From Thalassia testudinum (taxonomy: Eukaryota; Streptophyta; Magnoliopsida; Alismatales; Hydrocharitaceae), in contig JAZHRO010000063.1 of the NCBI GenBank assembly GCA_037157565.1, positions 152,322,501 to 152,386,500 on the forward strand: a stretch of DNA of 64,000 nucleotides. The letters are read 5' to 3'. The notes beneath the pieces were generated by a model that saw nothing but the letters and a program-made list of their open reading frames with translations, did no database searches and was not told the DNA's origin. Position numbers and translations under genes: made by a program. Numbering within the stretch: position 1 is the stretch's first letter; each line of letters opens with the position of its first letter. Below, piece by piece: positions 33,512 to 45,923 of this stretch.

Positions 33512-35327
33512 GGAACTTCGCTTGATTGCAGCTAATGCTTCGACCTTCAGTGCCAACTGGCTGCCTGGAGCTGTGCGTGGAAGTATTCCACATCACCTGG
33601 GACTGTTGGCCTAGAGCAGGCAGACCTGGAGAGAGCTCACAAGCAAGCTTCTCACTTGCGTCAATGGCGGCGACCCTCCGAACCTGTAATCACGCAAACG
33701 GCCTCACGACCACGTCAGAAAGCTCAGGAGGCTTCATCAAGGCATGGCGAGTGTACTACGGGGGTCGACGTGGCGTGGGGCTGTTGGAGTGTGCGTGCCT
33801 ATGGCACCCTATGTGCATGTGAGTGGGTGTGTTCGAGGGCCCTTATAGGTGAGTGATAGCATGTATGGAGTGAGGGTTTACGTTTAGTGAAGTGTTACGG
33901 ACCTTATGGGATGGTTGGCTAGGTGGATGGAGGTGCGGAGCGATGGGGACGCCTCACTGGAGGTCTGGCCAGAGATAAAGGGGGTGATGGTGATGGAGTG
34001 CGTCGAAGGGTGTTTTTGAGAGATAAAGAGGGGAAAAAGGAGTGGAAACGAGAGGGAACTTATCTTGGCATAAAGAGATGAAGGGGAAGGTAGGGATGGC
34101 GGCCAGCTGATATTGCCGTCATCGGAGACGGAGGTGCTCAGTGGGGGAGGGAGGATGGCGAGGACGAAAGGGCTGCAGAGGCATCAACATGTGCGGCGTG
34201 ACGGGGATGAGTAGGAGGAAGAGGAACCTGCCACTGGTATTGTGGCTAGGCAATGAGGGAGAGAGAGGGAAGTCACTAGAGCTTGCTGAGCTACTGGCCG
34301 GAGGTCGAAGAGACAAATTTGAGGGATTTTCTGGCCAATTTCAAGCTTGGGAGATGCGGGGTGACTTAGGTCTACTTATATAGGCCTTGGAGGATGAATT
34401 TGTGCTTGGAAGCCAAGCTTCCAAGCATGAAAAGCTCACCAGAGATGGCAACTTGAAAGGGACCTGAATCTCTCATGCGTTCGCATGAGAGATTGGGTAC
34501 ATAACAGAGCCTCAAATTGGGTTCATACCGAAGGAGATTTCTCAGAGAATCTCCCTTTCAATTTTGAAGGGAATTCTCTGAGAGATCAGAGAGTTCTTGC
34601 CTTTGAAATCTCACCGGAGCAGGATTCCCTCCACTATAATGGTAGAGGGACCTAATTGCAAAGAATGAAGGAGAAGCTAGGGAGGTTTCTGTAGAGGTTT
34701 TCAAAAGATAGGGGTAGAAATGCAAATGGGCTGGACCTATTTGCAAAGTGGGTCAAGATGAATTCTTCTTAGGTCCAAAGTTTGGTACAAACCTAATTTG
34801 AACCTAAGGAATCCAATGGTGAAGTTCGATTTTGGGTTTGACCATGTTTGACTGGGCAATTTGTGCAAAAACCTAATTTAGGGCAAAGATTTGACTGAGA
34901 CCCCAATTTAGGTCAAAATAGGTTTCAAAGGCCAAATTGAAGGTTCTAAACCTTAGAGAAAATTTTTCTATGATTTTTAGAGGGTTTAGGTGAATTTTAT
35001 TCTGACTAGAACCTTGTTAAATCAAGTGGGTTTTGTTTTAGGGTTGCCAGAAGTCATTTAATTCCTAGAATTCACAAGAACCCTTTTCTGTTTGAACCAA
35101 CCAACCAACTTTTTATCTTGTTAAGACCATTTGACCTGTGTTTAGCCCATGCGAAAACTCGTTATTGTACTGCAATGGTAAAATTGCAGTTTTACCCCTT
35201 GTTTCTTGCTTTTATCTTAGAATGGTTATTCATGGAATTAGGACCTATAGTTGGTTATGTAGGAGCTTTTCGTTCTCTTCTTTGGGTCAAAATGAGCTAG
35301 TTAGGGCTCATGATGGTGTTCTCATCA
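33512..35327 (-). repeat. Solo LTR C, 5' part
   Basis: Continues LTR C after the second ggaac. It contains the TATA box TATATAAG (34375-34382), the upstream hairpin 34467-34494, a longer inverted repeat about 34530-34582, and the LTR start TGATGAGAACACCATCA at 35327. No gene is present. Confidence 0.85.
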
Positions 35328-36523
35328 CTGCCTTAAGCCCTGCAGTCCTCCTCTCCTTCCTATCTTCTTCTACCTTCTGCCTTCTCTGAAGTCTTTCTTT
35401 TCTCTTCTTCTACTTGACCTCCTCTTCTTCCTGTGAATTGGCTAAGTGTTGAGCCAATCTCTCCAGGGCAAAAACCCCCTACCCCTGCGTAGCTCTCCTC
35501 TCTCTTTCTCTCTTTTCTATTTCAATTCTCGCTCTCCAAGAGCCTTAACCGATCGGGTAATCGGACCTAACGCAGACCCAGTTCTAGGCTCATCGGCATG
35601 TGTGGTGAGCAAGGAGTGAAGTCAGGTCGGGTAGTCAGGTCGCGGCCAGGTCCGTGGGTTATGTCGCAGTTGAGTCCGGTGAAAGGGGGAGGATGACCTC
35701 ACCCTCAGTGTTGCAGGCGAAGAGCCTCTGGCACTTTTTTAATTTATGCGCACGAAGGTGCCTTTCGACTTCAAAGGTAGGACTAAATGTCCCACCTTCC
35801 TTTTGCGCATTGCAGCAGCGAGTGGCTTCCTCAATTGGCGAGGCTACAGAGGCATACGACTCCAACTGAGAGCCTGGATGCATGCGCGCCTCAAGTTCAC
35901 ACAGCCTGAGGCTATCACCTGAAGCAGCAGCACCTGGGGCATAGCTTCAAGCTTGACAGTAATGGCGTCCATCGTCCTGCTACCTGAAATCAAGAAAGAG
36001 GGCCTTATGGCCACATCGAAACATTCAACATCATCACCGTGGCACGGTGAATGTAATGGTGGTCATGGCGAGGATCGAAGGTGGCTGTGGTGGCCGAATG
36101 GTAAAGGGGATGGACAGTTAAGGTGGGTCTATTCGGGGAGGTGTTTAGGTGACTGGCGCGGTGAGTGGAGTAAGGGAAAGTGATCAGAGAGATGAGGCGG
36201 AGGTCGTAGGGTGGTTGGCGAGGTGGATGGAGGTGTGTAGTGATGGGAACACCTCGCCGGAGGTATCACCGGAGGTGGAGAAGGTGACGGTGGTCAGTGG
36301 CGTTGGTGCGCGATTTAGGGAAATAAAGAGAAGGGGAGAAAGTGCAAGGATAGGGAACTTAAGAAACCTAATCTAAGGTATGGAAGGGAAGGGAATCCCA
36401 TGCTGGTATGGTTGCCGAACGTAGGGAAGATGAATACCTCCGTAGCTGAGGCAGCAGCGACGACGAGGTAGGGATGACGTCGGCTGGCATTGCACAATGC
36501 GGAGGATGGAGAGGAAGATAATT
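35328..36523 (-). repeat. LTR L, second part
   Basis: Follows the ctgcc flank of C with CT-rich DNA. The A-family block aacgcagacccagttctagg (from about 35569) is next, and then an inverted repeat tcaccgtg/cacggtga at 36034-36050, equivalent to 7691-7713 in A. It ends where element 4 begins, so the U3 part of L should lie beyond the right edge. Confidence 0.7.
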
Positions 36524-39400
36524 GTTTATGCGAAAGTGAAATCGGGTTTGTAAATATCGCGTTGCAGCATAGTTGAAATCGCTTTGAAAAATAAATGAGA
36601 ATTTATTACTTGAAAAAACTAAGAATCGAAGGTTGAACACAGGGAGCAAATTGGTATTTAAAAACTATGAACACAACCTCAATTTAATAAAATGTGATGT
36701 CAATAATACTATGAAGCAATAGAAATAATTTCAATGTATATAAATGCTTCAAAGATATGAATAGAGATGTAAAAGGAAATTAGATGCTTTTGGGCTTTCT
36801 CTTCTTCTTTCTTCTTCTTTCGATGTCTTCTTCTTTCTCTTTCTTTGCTCTGACTTCAGCCCTACTTTCTCTCTTCTTTTTCTGACTTCTCCTTCCTTAG
36901 CTTGACGTCCTCTGTAGCTTCTTCTCTTCAACCTTAGCTTTAGCTAAGCCTTCTTCTTCTGTCTCTGATTTCTCCTTCCATGTTTCTTCTTTTCTGCCTT
37001 GGCTTCTTTCTACCTTCTCTACGACTCCTCCCTTCTCTTCTTTGGCTTCTCCTTCCTTGGTTCTATCTTTGCCTTAACTTCTTCCTTAGTTGTGCCTTCT
37101 TCTTCCTTCCTTTAGCTTCTTCTCCTTCAACCTCTGATATCTTTCTTTCTCCTTTAAATTTGCCTTCAGGTCCTTAGCTTCCTCTTTGGCTCTTTCTCCT
37201 TTCTGTCTTGGCATCCTCTGTAGCTTCTGCTTTTTTTCCTTAGCCTCTTCCTTCTTCAGCTTCCTCTTCCTTCTTCCTTTCCCTGCACACAAGTGCAAAA
37301 CCTACCCCTACCCTCCCTTGCGAACGCTCTCTCTCTTTTCTCTCTTAGGCATGCTCTCCCAGAGCCTTTCTCGGGTATACGGGTCGGGTCAACGCATTTA
37401 GGTCCAGGTGCACCGGCATGGGTGATGCGCAAGGAGTGCAGGGTTATCGGGTCAGGTCAACCAGGTCCGCGGAGGAGTGAGCACGGACAAGGCGAGTTTG
37501 TGGGCGAGGGGACCTCAGCCCATGTTAGGAAGCAAAGAGGCAAAAACACAAAAACAATTTATACCACTCACCTACTTCTTCGCATGCTTCCGCAGGGAGA
37601 GTGTCTCTTGATTGCTGAAGCTGCGGTGCCCTAGGACTTCAATTACTAGGTGCAAGGGGATCGCAAAGTGGTTCCGCACCCCTGGGACTCAGTCTCCTGG
37701 AGCGGGGCTACCTGGAGAAAACTTGAGAGCAATCTTTGCTCCTGCTCCAATGGCTAATGAGGGTCCGACCTGTAAATCTTGAATACGACCTCAAGGCCCT
37801 ATCAAAATGCTCAGAGCGCTTCGCCATGATACGGCGAAGGTGGCTCGGTGGTTGGCGTGGCGCGGGATAGCCTAGGCATGCGTGCCTAGGTCGATCAGTG
37901 GTCGTGAAGGTGGGGTTACTCAGAGGCAGTGTGTGGGATGTGCTTCGGTCGATGGAGAGGTGGAAGATAATCAGTGGATGATGGCAGAGCTTCTGCGGCA
38001 GTTGGGGAGGCGTGTGGGTGTGTGGAGCGGTGGATGCGCCTTCGCCGGTGGTCTACCAGAGGTGAAGAAGGTGAGGGTGGTCTGTGGTTGTCGAGGCGCG
38101 AAAATAGAAATAAAGTGGAGGAAGATGAAGAGTAGAGAGAGGGGTTTTATCTAAGAGTGATTGGATGAAGGGGGAGGCAGAGGGGCGTACAACGCGTATC
38201 TACTGTTGCTGGAGACGAAGGCCCTAAAATGGAGAGGTGGCGATGATGAGAGGGATGAAGACGCGGGCGCAGGTATGGCACGACACGGAAGAATGAGGCG
38301 GAGAAGACTCTGCCACTGGTATGGTGCAGAGCGATGAGAAAAGGGAGCAAGAGTTGCCGGAGCTTGCGGGCTACTTGGCCGGAGAGGGGAAGGATGAATT
38401 CTGGGGAAATCTTCGGCCAAATTAAGCTTGGGATGGCCGGGAGGACTTGGGGCATCTTTTATAATCGCGGGCGGAGGGCCTTGTGCATGGAAGGCAAGCT
38501 TCCAAGCACGGTAACCTCTCCGGACTTGGAAGGTCAAGAGATACCCATATCTCTCATGCATTCGCATGAGAGATTGGGTGGGAATCTGAGCACAAATTGG
38601 GGTTCACACGATCAGGAATTCCTCAGAGAATCTCCCTTTCAAATTTGAGAGGGATTCTCTGAGGAATCAAGGAGATCTCCTTCTCAAATCCTCGCCGGAG
38701 TAGGATTCCTCCACTGTAATGGTGGAGGGACCTAATTACTAAGAGTGGCAAGGAAGATAGGGGGCTCTCTGCAAGGTTTTCAAAAGCTGGGGGCATAAAA
38801 GTATTTAGGTTGGACTGTTTTGCAAAGTAGGTCAAGATGAACTGCCCTTAGGTCCAAATTTTGGTAGATCCCTAATTTGGACCCAAGGAATCCAATGGTG
38901 AAGTTGGATATTAGGTTTGACCATGTTTGACTACACATTTTGCACAAAAATCCAATTTAGGGCAAATGTATGACTAGGACCCTTATTTAGGTCAAAATAG
39001 GTTCTAAAGGTCAAATTGGAGGTTATAAACCCTAGAGGATATTTTTCCATGAATTTTAGAGGGTTTAGTTAAATTTTATCTAGACCAGAACTTTGTTAAA
39101 TTAAGTGGGTCTATTTTAGGGTTACAAGATGTCATTTAATTCCCAGATCTCACATTAACCCTTTTCTGATTAAACCAATCCACTTTTTATCTTGTTAAGA
39201 CCAATTGACCCATGTTTAACCCTTGAGAAATCCTGTTGTTGTAATGTAATGGTAAAATTGTAGTTTTACCCTTTGTTTCTTATTTTTCTCTCAAACCAGT
39301 TATTCCGTGAATTAGGCCCTTCACTTGGTTATGTAGGAGCTTTTATTCTCTTTTCTAGGTCAAAATGAGCTAGTTATGGCACATGATGGTGTTCCCATCA
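36524..39400 (-). repeat. 3' LTR of element 4 (LTR D)
   Basis: Sense start TGATGGGAACACCATCA at 39400, next to the polypurine tract; end tgtttatgcgaaag at 36524. It holds the hairpin 38549-38574, a TATA box at 38456-38463, a CT-rich tract around 36780-37270 and the U5 motif at 36625-36650. About 2.88 kb, collinear with LTRs A and C. No gene is present; ORFs such as 38151-38567 minus overlap low-complexity DNA. Confidence 0.88.
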
Positions 39401-39784
39401 TACCCCCATGCCTAGCTTTTGCTAGTCCCTTAGCAAAATTTTAAGGTTTTAACTTCTGTTCTAGACCATGAGTTTCTGTCACAATTCATAATAAGTACTT
39501 TTTCTTTTTTTCTTCTTAATTAGGTTAGAATGCCGACAGTAGGCATAGAGGTACTCAAGTACCAACCAAGATCCATACCTAACCAGCTCTAGCCTCGGTC
39601 CTCCGCGAAGGTTTTTAAGGCCCGCAGGAACTATCCTAAGGTTCGTTGGACTCCATGGTTAAAGCACCCGTGCTTGAGACATATTTTATCCTCGGTTCAG
39701 TTTGCAGTGTGTTTTTTTTGTCTCTATTTGTTTGGAGAATTTTCTCTCTCTTTCCTTTTTATTTCTACCTTCGGATTAGCTTCT
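39401..39784 (-). other. 3' end of the element 4 interior, with polypurine tract
   Basis: Minus strand GCTAGGCATGGGGGTA (39401-39416) adjoins LTR D. The rest is non-coding. cttct at 39780-39784 is one TSD copy of element 5. Confidence 0.8.
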
Positions 39785-42382
39785 TGTAACGACCCGATTC
39801 CCGAGTCCTTACGAGACATGAGAATCGGACCGACTCGACTAATCCCAAGACCTAGTCGTCCAACGAGGAAGTAACCAAAAGAGCAGTAAAATAAACCCCA
39901 TTCAGCATGAATATAACTAAGAGTAAGAAAGTACAGCAGTAGGGAAAGAAACTACTACAGTAGATACCATCACAACAGTAGAACAACATTTATCATATAA
40001 CATGAACTGCTGGTAAAGAAAGTACAGCAGAAACAAGAACTACTCACTATAATGGAAACAAAGAGGTACAAAAGACAGTAGTAACTCTACTGGACCCTAC
40101 TCGGCCCAGCGTCCTCTGCAGCCGCTGACCCTGGCTGCTCAACACCTGGTCCTGAAAAAGGTAACGAGTGTAACACGTCAGCAAAACGCTGAGTAGAGTG
40201 GCAACTAAAACTAAAGACAACAGTAGAGTGTACAGTAGCTGTTATGTTCTATTACTTTCTTTATTTACATCTTTCAATTGTCTCACTATTTCATTTATTT
40301 CTCAGATCTTTTACTTGATCTCGAATGTTCCTCGTGGAAACGATCTTGATTGCAGTCATTTCCAAAAAGTAGAAGTAGCATGTGGTGCTCTCCTGGCCGG
40401 GAGAGTCCCCCGTGGTGATCCTACCCTCAGTCAACCACCCCAAGGTCACTGACAGACGTAACAGTGACTACGGCATGCGCGATAAACGCACAGGTAGCTA
40501 ACCCGTACTGGCACGCGGTCAGTCGTTTCCGTTAACGGGTGCGCCCAAAGCACAGCACGGAACCAGTCCAGGGCAGAGCCCTCTCAGTAACAGGGGTCCA
40601 ACCCCTCCACAGTAACCAAACCGGGGCCTTGCCCCTCCACAGTCCGCGCACCCTCGCCTGACTACCCTGGTTTGCCCCAGCGGGCCTAACAAGTCGATGT
40701 GGGAGGCTAGCAGAACCCCGGGGCCCGTGGGGTAGCTAGTACCTCCCTACACTAGTGCCAGCAAGTCGGTACAGAGTGGCCAGTCCTAACCCCGGGTCCC
40801 TGGGGCGGCTGGCTCCGCTCTGCACTAAACAGGGGGACAGTCGCTCTCCTTGGTATTCCGTACTCAAGGGCCAGCTCACTTCCCTAAAACTGTTCCATTC
40901 ACTTTCCAGGAGTTCTACTCCTACTTCCCCGTAGGGTTCCATCCTTTTTACTCAAACATCCAGGTTTCACTTTCCAGTTTCACATTCTTACAATCCATGT
41001 TCTCAACCATGTTATCTATTCCCAACAGGCAGCTGTTAATTCAAATTACAGGTAGCTTTATATCTCTTTCCATTTTCCAAGACTGTAGTATTATACATTC
41101 CACTAGTTTTCCCATCCTAGGATTCATGCCATATCCTAGGATCTATCATACAATCTAGTTTTCCAGTCCTAGGATTCATGCAATACCTAGGAGCTATCAT
41201 TCCATCTATTTCTCATTCCTAGGGTTCATGCAATGTCCTAGGTTCTATTTATGGTTTCATAATTTAACAGATTTTAATAACTTAAAGCCACTCTACTAGG
41301 TACAACGGGAGTAATGGGGGCATGATCAGGAATCCCGCGTACCTCCGCGACTCCCAAGACTACAACTGAACGAGGTTCTATCACAAGGATCAAACACAAG
41401 GAAAGTCTCAAAACAGTGTATAGCTACTGTAGATGGGTAGAGGAATTAATTCTGAAAAGAATGCAACTCGAATCGCGGAAAACGGAGCCCGAACGAGCCC
41501 TAAACGGGTCGAAAACGACGACACTGTGTAAAATCAGACGTCTGGAACTTCTTCCAGACGTCGTAAAAAGTGGATCAGAGAATTACCTGCTCAGCGTGGT
41601 TTCCAAGATGTCCAGAAGTTTACGGGGATGTCTGGCTGAGCTCACAGACGTCCGATGGTCACCCCGGACGTCGGGAGGTCACTCCCGCCATCTGGTACAA
41701 CTTCCAGACGTCTGATTCGCAAAGGATGGCGAATCAGAGAGCCTGCGCACAGCCAACTCCCTCCCTCAGTACGGTCAGTCGACAGGAAGGAAGAAGAAAG
41801 CGGAATACTCACCTTTTAGAAGTCTCCCTCGCCGTCTGGCTATAAACCCAGACGTCTGATTCTGGAAATTTTTCCAGAACAGGGCACCGCTTGGCCTCCG
41901 CTCGCGACGCCGCCCGCGTCGCACCTCGCGCGTCTGCTGCTCAGACCGCAGCAGGTCCCTCTCCGCGTCGTTTTGCGCCTCCTGCACCCTCCGTTGGCCG
42001 GCCAAGCCGCTCCGGCGAGCTCGCCCTAAGGGCAGAGCTCCGCCCTCGCACGCCGCACCTCCTCCGCGCTCACTGCGGCCGCCGCTGCCACCCTCGCGCT
42101 CGCTCGCTCTCGCGCACAGGAAGGAGAAGAGGAAGGGGACGGTGGAGATGACAGGAGGGGAGGCGTGGTCTTTTAAGGCCGTGCGAGGAGGAGGGAGAGA
42201 GCGCGGCAGGTCTGCAGCCGCAGAGAGAGAGGAATCGCGGGTCTGCGTGCACAGGCGCGGAGACGAATCTCTCGTGCGAAAAATAACTGTTTTACAGACG
42301 TCTGGAAACGATCCCGGGCGTCTGGATGTGATCCCAGACGTCTGGGCCACCTCCCAGACGTCTAAGGCACGCGTTCGTTCCA
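39785..42382 (-). repeat. 3' LTR of element 5
   Basis: Plus-strand ends tgtaacgacccgattcccga and gcgttcgttcca; 2598 bp against 2706 bp for the 5' LTR. Most of the shortening is at GACGTCT units (near 41817 and 42325-42363), plus a gap of about 28 bp near 40757. Its ORFs are unsupported. Confidence 0.92.
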
Positions 42383-42711
42383 ATATAATAAACTCAAAGG
42401 AAGTTTCGTCCCCGAAACTTGCGCCGACTAGGGTGCGGGAAAAGACGTCCAAATAACCTTAACAAACTCAAAGAGGACCGAAGCTGGTCCGAAAAGACGT
42501 ACCCGCGAAAAGCTCTGGGTACCGCTCCCTCATTGCCGCCTCAGGCTCCCACTTAGCCTCCCCGTACCGCTGGCTCCTCCACAAAACCTTTACCAGGGGT
42601 ACTTGCTTTCGTCTCAAACTGCGGACGGCTCGGTCTAGGATCTACACTGGCCGCTCGGGGTAGGTCAGGTCGTCGCTCACCTCGACGCTCTCGTGACTCA
42701 GTACGTGACTG
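42383..42711 (-). pseudogene. Integrase C-terminal tail with chromodomain of element 5
   Basis: Minus frame reads SHVLSHESVEVSDDLTYPER, then a TAG at the position of a usual glutamine, then ILDRAVRSLRRKQVPLVKVL and WRSQRYGEAKWEPEAAM. This is the type of degenerate chromodomain found at the integrase end of Tekay-clade chromoviruses, which targets integration to heterochromatin. It is out of frame with the upstream integrase fragment. The usual stretch between them is missing. Confidence 0.8.
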
Positions 42712-43206
42712 GAATCGGCAAGAAACGCGCCGTCTTCGTCAGTCTATCCACTATTACCCAGACTGCGTCGTGTCCCCGCTGGGTAACGGGTAAGCCCACC
42801 ACCAAGTCCATGGTGATGCTCTCCCACTTCCACTCTGGCACTGGAAGCGGCTGAAGCAGCCCTGCAGGCCTCTGATGCTCGGCTTTCACCTTCTGGAACA
42901 CTAAGCACTGTTGCACGAACTCACCCACATCCCGCTTCATCCCTCTCCACCAAAACTCGCATCTCAAGTCGTGGTACAGTTTCGTGTTCTCGGGATGTAT
43001 GGTGAATCTGGAGCCGTGTGCCTCAATCAGGAGCTCTCTCAACAGCTCCTCGTCTCTGGGAACGCACAGCCGTCCCCTCAAACGTAGCACCTGGTCTGTG
43101 AAAGAGAAGTCCCCTGGGTCTCCTGATAGTACTCTATCGGGCAAAGACTGCAAGTACGGATCGACCATCTGTCCTGTGATGATACGGTCTATCAGCTCTG
43201 GCCTGG
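42698..43206 (-). pseudogene. Integrase N-terminal part of element 5
   Basis: From PELIDRIITGQ, next to LTR M, to LPIPVTY and a TGA at 42698-42700. It has the zinc-binding region (IHPENTKLYHDLRCEFWW to FVQQCLVFQK, where the family usually has Cys-x-x-Cys) and the first core aspartate (SITMDLVVGLPVT). The second aspartate and the glutamate of the core are absent. It joins directly to chromodomain-tail DNA, so the integrase cannot be active. Confidence 0.85.
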
Positions 43207-44360
43207 TGTTTGCACCTCAAAACACGCCTGTAATAACGCCTTCTTGTGCTATTTTCTAGCATTAACATTGCATAATAGGATCCTGTAATCACATTTGTAA
43301 AAACACTTGCATGCATGCATTTAATCAAGAGAGGACGAGGAGTGAAACAATCGCCTACATAGTTACATTTTTTTTCAAGTGCCTCCTTGCAAAATCACCC
43401 TCTTTTTATTTTTCCTCTTGATTTCTTCTTTTCTCTCCTTCCCGCGACTGCGTCCTTCCCGCAGCTGCACTCTTCCCGCAGCTGCATGCAGCAGCCACGC
43501 AGCACCTCTTCCCGTCACGTCTCCCTGCCAACGCCGCTCCCTATAGCTGCAACTCGCACACCCTCTCCCTGCTGCAGCCAACACGCCCCTCTCCCCTCCT
43601 CTATAAGTAGCTGCAGCTTCATCCTCGCGACTGCAGCGGCTGCAGCTGCTGAAAAAAAAACCCGCAGCCACCTTCCTCGCCCGTTCTCCCCTCCCATACG
43701 CCGGCCCTCCGTCGAGGAGGCACCCGACGAGCAGGAGAACCCACTGTGGTGCTCACCACCACAGTGGGAACACCACCGCCCAGCTCTTCAACGAGCAGGT
43801 GGGTGTGGTGTTTTCTTTTCTCTTCGTTTTCATCTCCACGCCATTGCTGCCGCTTCAAGCTCCGAAGCTTGAAGCAGCAGCAGCAGCAGCTAAACCGCGG
43901 CGACAGCAGCAGCAGCAGCACCCCCCGCCTCCTCCGCGACCTTCCCCGCAGGCGCGCAACCCTCCGCGCGCGTCTGCAGGCCCGTTCTCCGCCTCCGTCT
44001 CCGTTCTGTCCGCCTCGCAGTTGCACCCGTAGCCCGCCGCCGCGCGCACTGCAGCGGCCGGCTACGGCCTCACGCCGACCCCTGCCCCCCTCCGCGACCC
44101 TCCGCGACCACCTGCAGACCTCCTCCACGCTCGCTCCTCCGCGCCATCGCCCGCTTGTCGACTTCGCGCAGGCCTGCAGAACCCTGCGCGAAGGCGCACC
44201 CGCACCCGCCGTCTTCAGACGTCCGCCTCCGCCTTCAGACGACGCGGCGTCAGACGTCCGCCGCCGCGAGCAGACGTCTTAACTCGCTGCCATCGTCCGC
44301 GCTCGCGATCTCTCCCGCCCGCTCTTTCTCTCTCTGGCGCTCTCTATCTCTCTCTCTCTG

Positions 44361-44456
44361 CTGATCTCTCTCTCCCGCTCTCTCTCTCTCTGCTGATCTC
44401 TCTCTCCCACTCTCTCTCTCTCTACTGATCTCTCTCTCCCACTCTCTCTCTCTCAC
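44361..44456. repeat. Three 32-bp CT-rich tandem repeats
   Basis: Units begin at ctgatctctctctccc at 44361, 44393 and 44425, differing at one or two bases, inside a longer (CT)n stretch (about 44325-44470). Confidence 0.85.
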
Positions 44457-44544
44457 GTATTCTCTCTCTTTTTCACTCACTCACAGACACACACTACACC
44501 AACACACACACATCTTCACCGACACACACACACACCCACACACA

Positions 44545-44611
44545 CACTTACACTATACGTATAGTTATATATAGTAACATATATATACTTATATACATCT
44601 ATATATAATAT

Positions 44612-44653
<42 letters not shown>

Positions 44654-44712
44654 TTATATACATAGTAATATCTATAGTTATGTATACATACATATATATA
44701 TAATATATATAC

Positions 44713-44743
<31 letters not shown>

Positions 44744-45240
44744 CTACTTGTATATATCTATATACTTATACATATACTTATATATATATATATATATATA
44801 TACTTATATACATAGTATATCTATATATTTATGTATACACACACATATATATAATATATCTATATATATATAAATATACACGTATATATATATCTATATA
44901 CTTATACATATACTTATATATATATACATATATACTCATATACATATATATATATACATATCTATATACTTATATATATACACACATATATATATATATA
45001 TCTAGATACATATATACTTATATACATATATATATATATACATCTATATAGTATTATATATATATACTTATATACATATATACATAGCTATATACATATA
45101 TACATACATATATATATATACATATACACCTATATATATATATATAATACATATATATCTATATATATCTATACATATATACTTATACATTTATATACAT
45201 ATAGATATATTTACTCATATACATACATATGTACATATAT
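44545..45240. repeat. About 700 bp of TA-rich tract
   Basis: Almost entirely alternating T and A, with spaced cttatatacat and ctatatac words, so more structured than plain (TA)n. It lies within LTR M. It would form cruciform or hairpin DNA easily. Confidence 0.9.
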
Positions 45241-45923
45241 TTTCACGTTATTTACTATACGCTGTATCACGGGGATATCTGCACCAGTTGCTGATATTCC
45301 CTGATACACGCGTACAAAAAAAGCGTGGTCCCATACATCATCCATCATCCATCCTCCATCCACACTCCACGCGGCACATAGTCGTGTTGGTTGCGTCTCT
45401 CTAGACGTCAACTGACTCGACATAGTGCTACACTCCATCGTCACCTCCACCCCCACCCCTTTATATATATACTACATATAAATATATATCTATAGCTACT
45501 ATATTTACTTTCTATCTGTTAGCTTCCTTCTTAGTAAAAAGATAAAAAAAAAGGTATAAAAGTGAAAAGATAATCTTTGATTTGCAGGACCCCGTCTAGC
45601 GAGTAGCAAGACTTGTTTTGGGACTCTGTTTGGCTAAAAGCCAAGGACACAATTTTGAGGGTGTGCCTCAAGAACAAGGATTACCATAAAAAACCTAAAT
45701 AAGAAAAAAAAACACCAAAAACACAATAAACGAACGGAAGAGACGCGTTTTAAGGAAAACGTAGAAACTCGACTTTAACCCCACTTCCCTGAGTTCGACC
45801 CTGGGCCTAAAAGTGACAAGATAAAATCAATTAGGCCAGGTTAAAAATTTTGTAAAGAGATGGTTAGGTCTGAATTAGGTTAACCACTATACATATTTCA
45901 ACGATAAAAACATCATATTAACA

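Larger units (their letters stand above)
43207..45923 (+). repeat. Solo LTR M inside element 5 pol
   Basis: 2.7 kb with ends TGTTTGCACC and TTAACA interrupts pol between RNase H and integrase. Removing it rejoins the frame (GLDR then PELIDR). Flanks cctgg and cctat match only at 3 of 5 bases, so the TSD is weak. TATA-like ctataagta is at 43601-43609, preceded by three TTCCCGC motifs. An Athila-like end block (ttccctgagttcgaccctggg) is at 45787-45807. It contains GC-rich CAG/CTG runs, CT repeats and a TA-rich tract. No gene is present. Confidence 0.75.

Noticed and set aside
41775..42452. 225-codon minus ORF in the 3' LTR of element 5 and the related 51756-52325 ORF
   Set aside because: They cross LTR ends and are broken in the sister LTR; the Arg/Ser-rich translation is compositional.
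44545..45240. Origin or matrix-attachment region from the TA-rich tract
   Set aside because: Composition alone; the tract lies within a solo LTR and has no other supporting motif.
43207..45923. M as a complete element with its own genes
   Set aside because: One set of LTR-like ends, one promoter-like region, no primer site, no gag or pol; it fits a solo LTR.
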